DNA of 64,000 nucleotides from Bradysia coprophila (Eukaryota; Arthropoda; Insecta; Diptera; Sciaridae): the NCBI RefSeq assembly GCF_014529535.1, contig NW_023503409.1, positions 2,294,390 through 2,358,389 of the forward strand, written 5' to 3'. The position numbers and the translations under genes were made by a program. The notes under the pieces are model-generated. The model worked only from the letters and a program-made list of their open reading frames with translations, searched no databases and had not been told where the DNA came from. Positions within the stretch are counted from its first letter, which is position 1. Every line of letters begins with the position of its first letter. Below are positions 63,603 to 64,000 of the stretch, piece after piece.

Positions 63603-63715
63603 CAGGGACTATTATTGGGAAAATATTTTTGCATACTCAAACTTTCTTACTTTTTTCCATATTTCTGAAAGATAAGAAAACATGGGAAAATGTGTTCCTA
63701 AAAACTAGTCCTTGA
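63603..63715. mobile_element. Degenerate inverted-repeat element, CAGGGACTAT family
   Basis: The left end TCAGGGACTATTATTGGGAA pairs with an inverted right end giving TCAAGGACTAGTTTTTAGGA. The ends resemble those of elements at 21200-21307 and 57161-57570. Confidence 0.5.
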
Positions 63716-63839
63716 ATTTACGACTTGTTAAACCATTGACAATCTCGCCAACATAGACTTCCTCTAATCAGGTAATGTTTAGGGCAAAGTCAGTGTAAAA
63801 TGCAATCTACACCACATTTTTATGATAAGATTTTATTTG

Positions 63840-63973
63840 ACCGAGAGTTAGGGGTCTATTAGGGTCTATTACATCCATCAATCAAAGTATTTTTAATAGG
63901 TGGATTTCAAATCTTGTACTTCAATATTTTAACATGCATCGATAACAGATGAATAGCCGTATGTGACAGGTTA
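63840..63973 (-). repeat. Dispersed repeat, inverted copy of 50624-50810
   Basis: The reverse complement carries the blocks TAATAGACCC, TTAAAAATACTTTGAT, GAAGTACAAGATTTGAAAT and CCTGTCACATAC seen at 50624-50810, without the extra 75 bp. Possible element ends, but no terminal repeat was recognised. Confidence 0.6.
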
Positions 63974-64000
63974 ATTTTGAAGCGTTGATTGATTGAAACC

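Larger units (their letters stand above)
61822..64000. other. Probable continuing intron of the diacylglycerol kinase gene
   Basis: No further exon was found. It contains a short (TA)n run near 62376-62391, an inverted-repeat element at about 63603-63715 and a dispersed repeat at 63840-63973. Confidence 0.4.

Overview
The window is nuclear DNA of an AT-rich insect. The gene content (MIC13/QIL1, Arp3, TCF25, NAE1, mARC and diacylglycerol kinase in insect-like form), the short GT-AG introns (mostly 57-110 nt) and the many small inverted-repeat transposons suggest a dipteran, perhaps a nematoceran such as a fungus gnat. That placement is an inference, not a proof. No operons, CRISPR arrays or bacterial features are present.

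Layout. 1-500: a two-exon gene for a small secreted protein of 100 aa. 500-3,490: intergenic, with two inverted-repeat elements. 3,496-8,143: a six-exon gene for a 1,431-aa protein ending in a TSO1/tesmin-type CXC cysteine domain, of a transposon-like family. 9,611-11,619: a gene joining a PEK/eIF2alpha-kinase-like protein kinase, a ZZ zinc finger and a complete CHY-CTCHY-RING module like that of the ubiquitin ligase Pirh2/RCHY1. 13,841-14,463: a 102-bp coding minisatellite running into a C-terminal exon, with a one-base deletion. 14,514-14,827 (minus): a possible terminal exon. 16,583-17,581: an unrecognised 332-aa protein with an internal duplication. 17,989-18,959 (minus): MIC13. 19,629-21,506: Arp3. 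22,186-25,773 (minus): TCF25. 27,260-29,289: NAE1. 29.3-54.3 kb: about 25 kb with no convincing gene but many MITE or foldback elements, two of them nested. 54,360-55,526: mARC (MOSC domain). 59,038 onward: the first coding exons of a diacylglycerol kinase whose remaining exons lie past the window.

The housekeeping genes act in separate processes: cristae structure (MIC13), actin branching (Arp3), ribosome quality control (TCF25), neddylation (NAE1), N-oxide reduction (mARC) and lipid signalling (DGK). The two most unusual loci are the kinase-ZZ-Pirh2 fusion and the intact CXC protein gene. Exon models were built by hand from splice signals and reading-frame continuity, and no transcript or database evidence was available.
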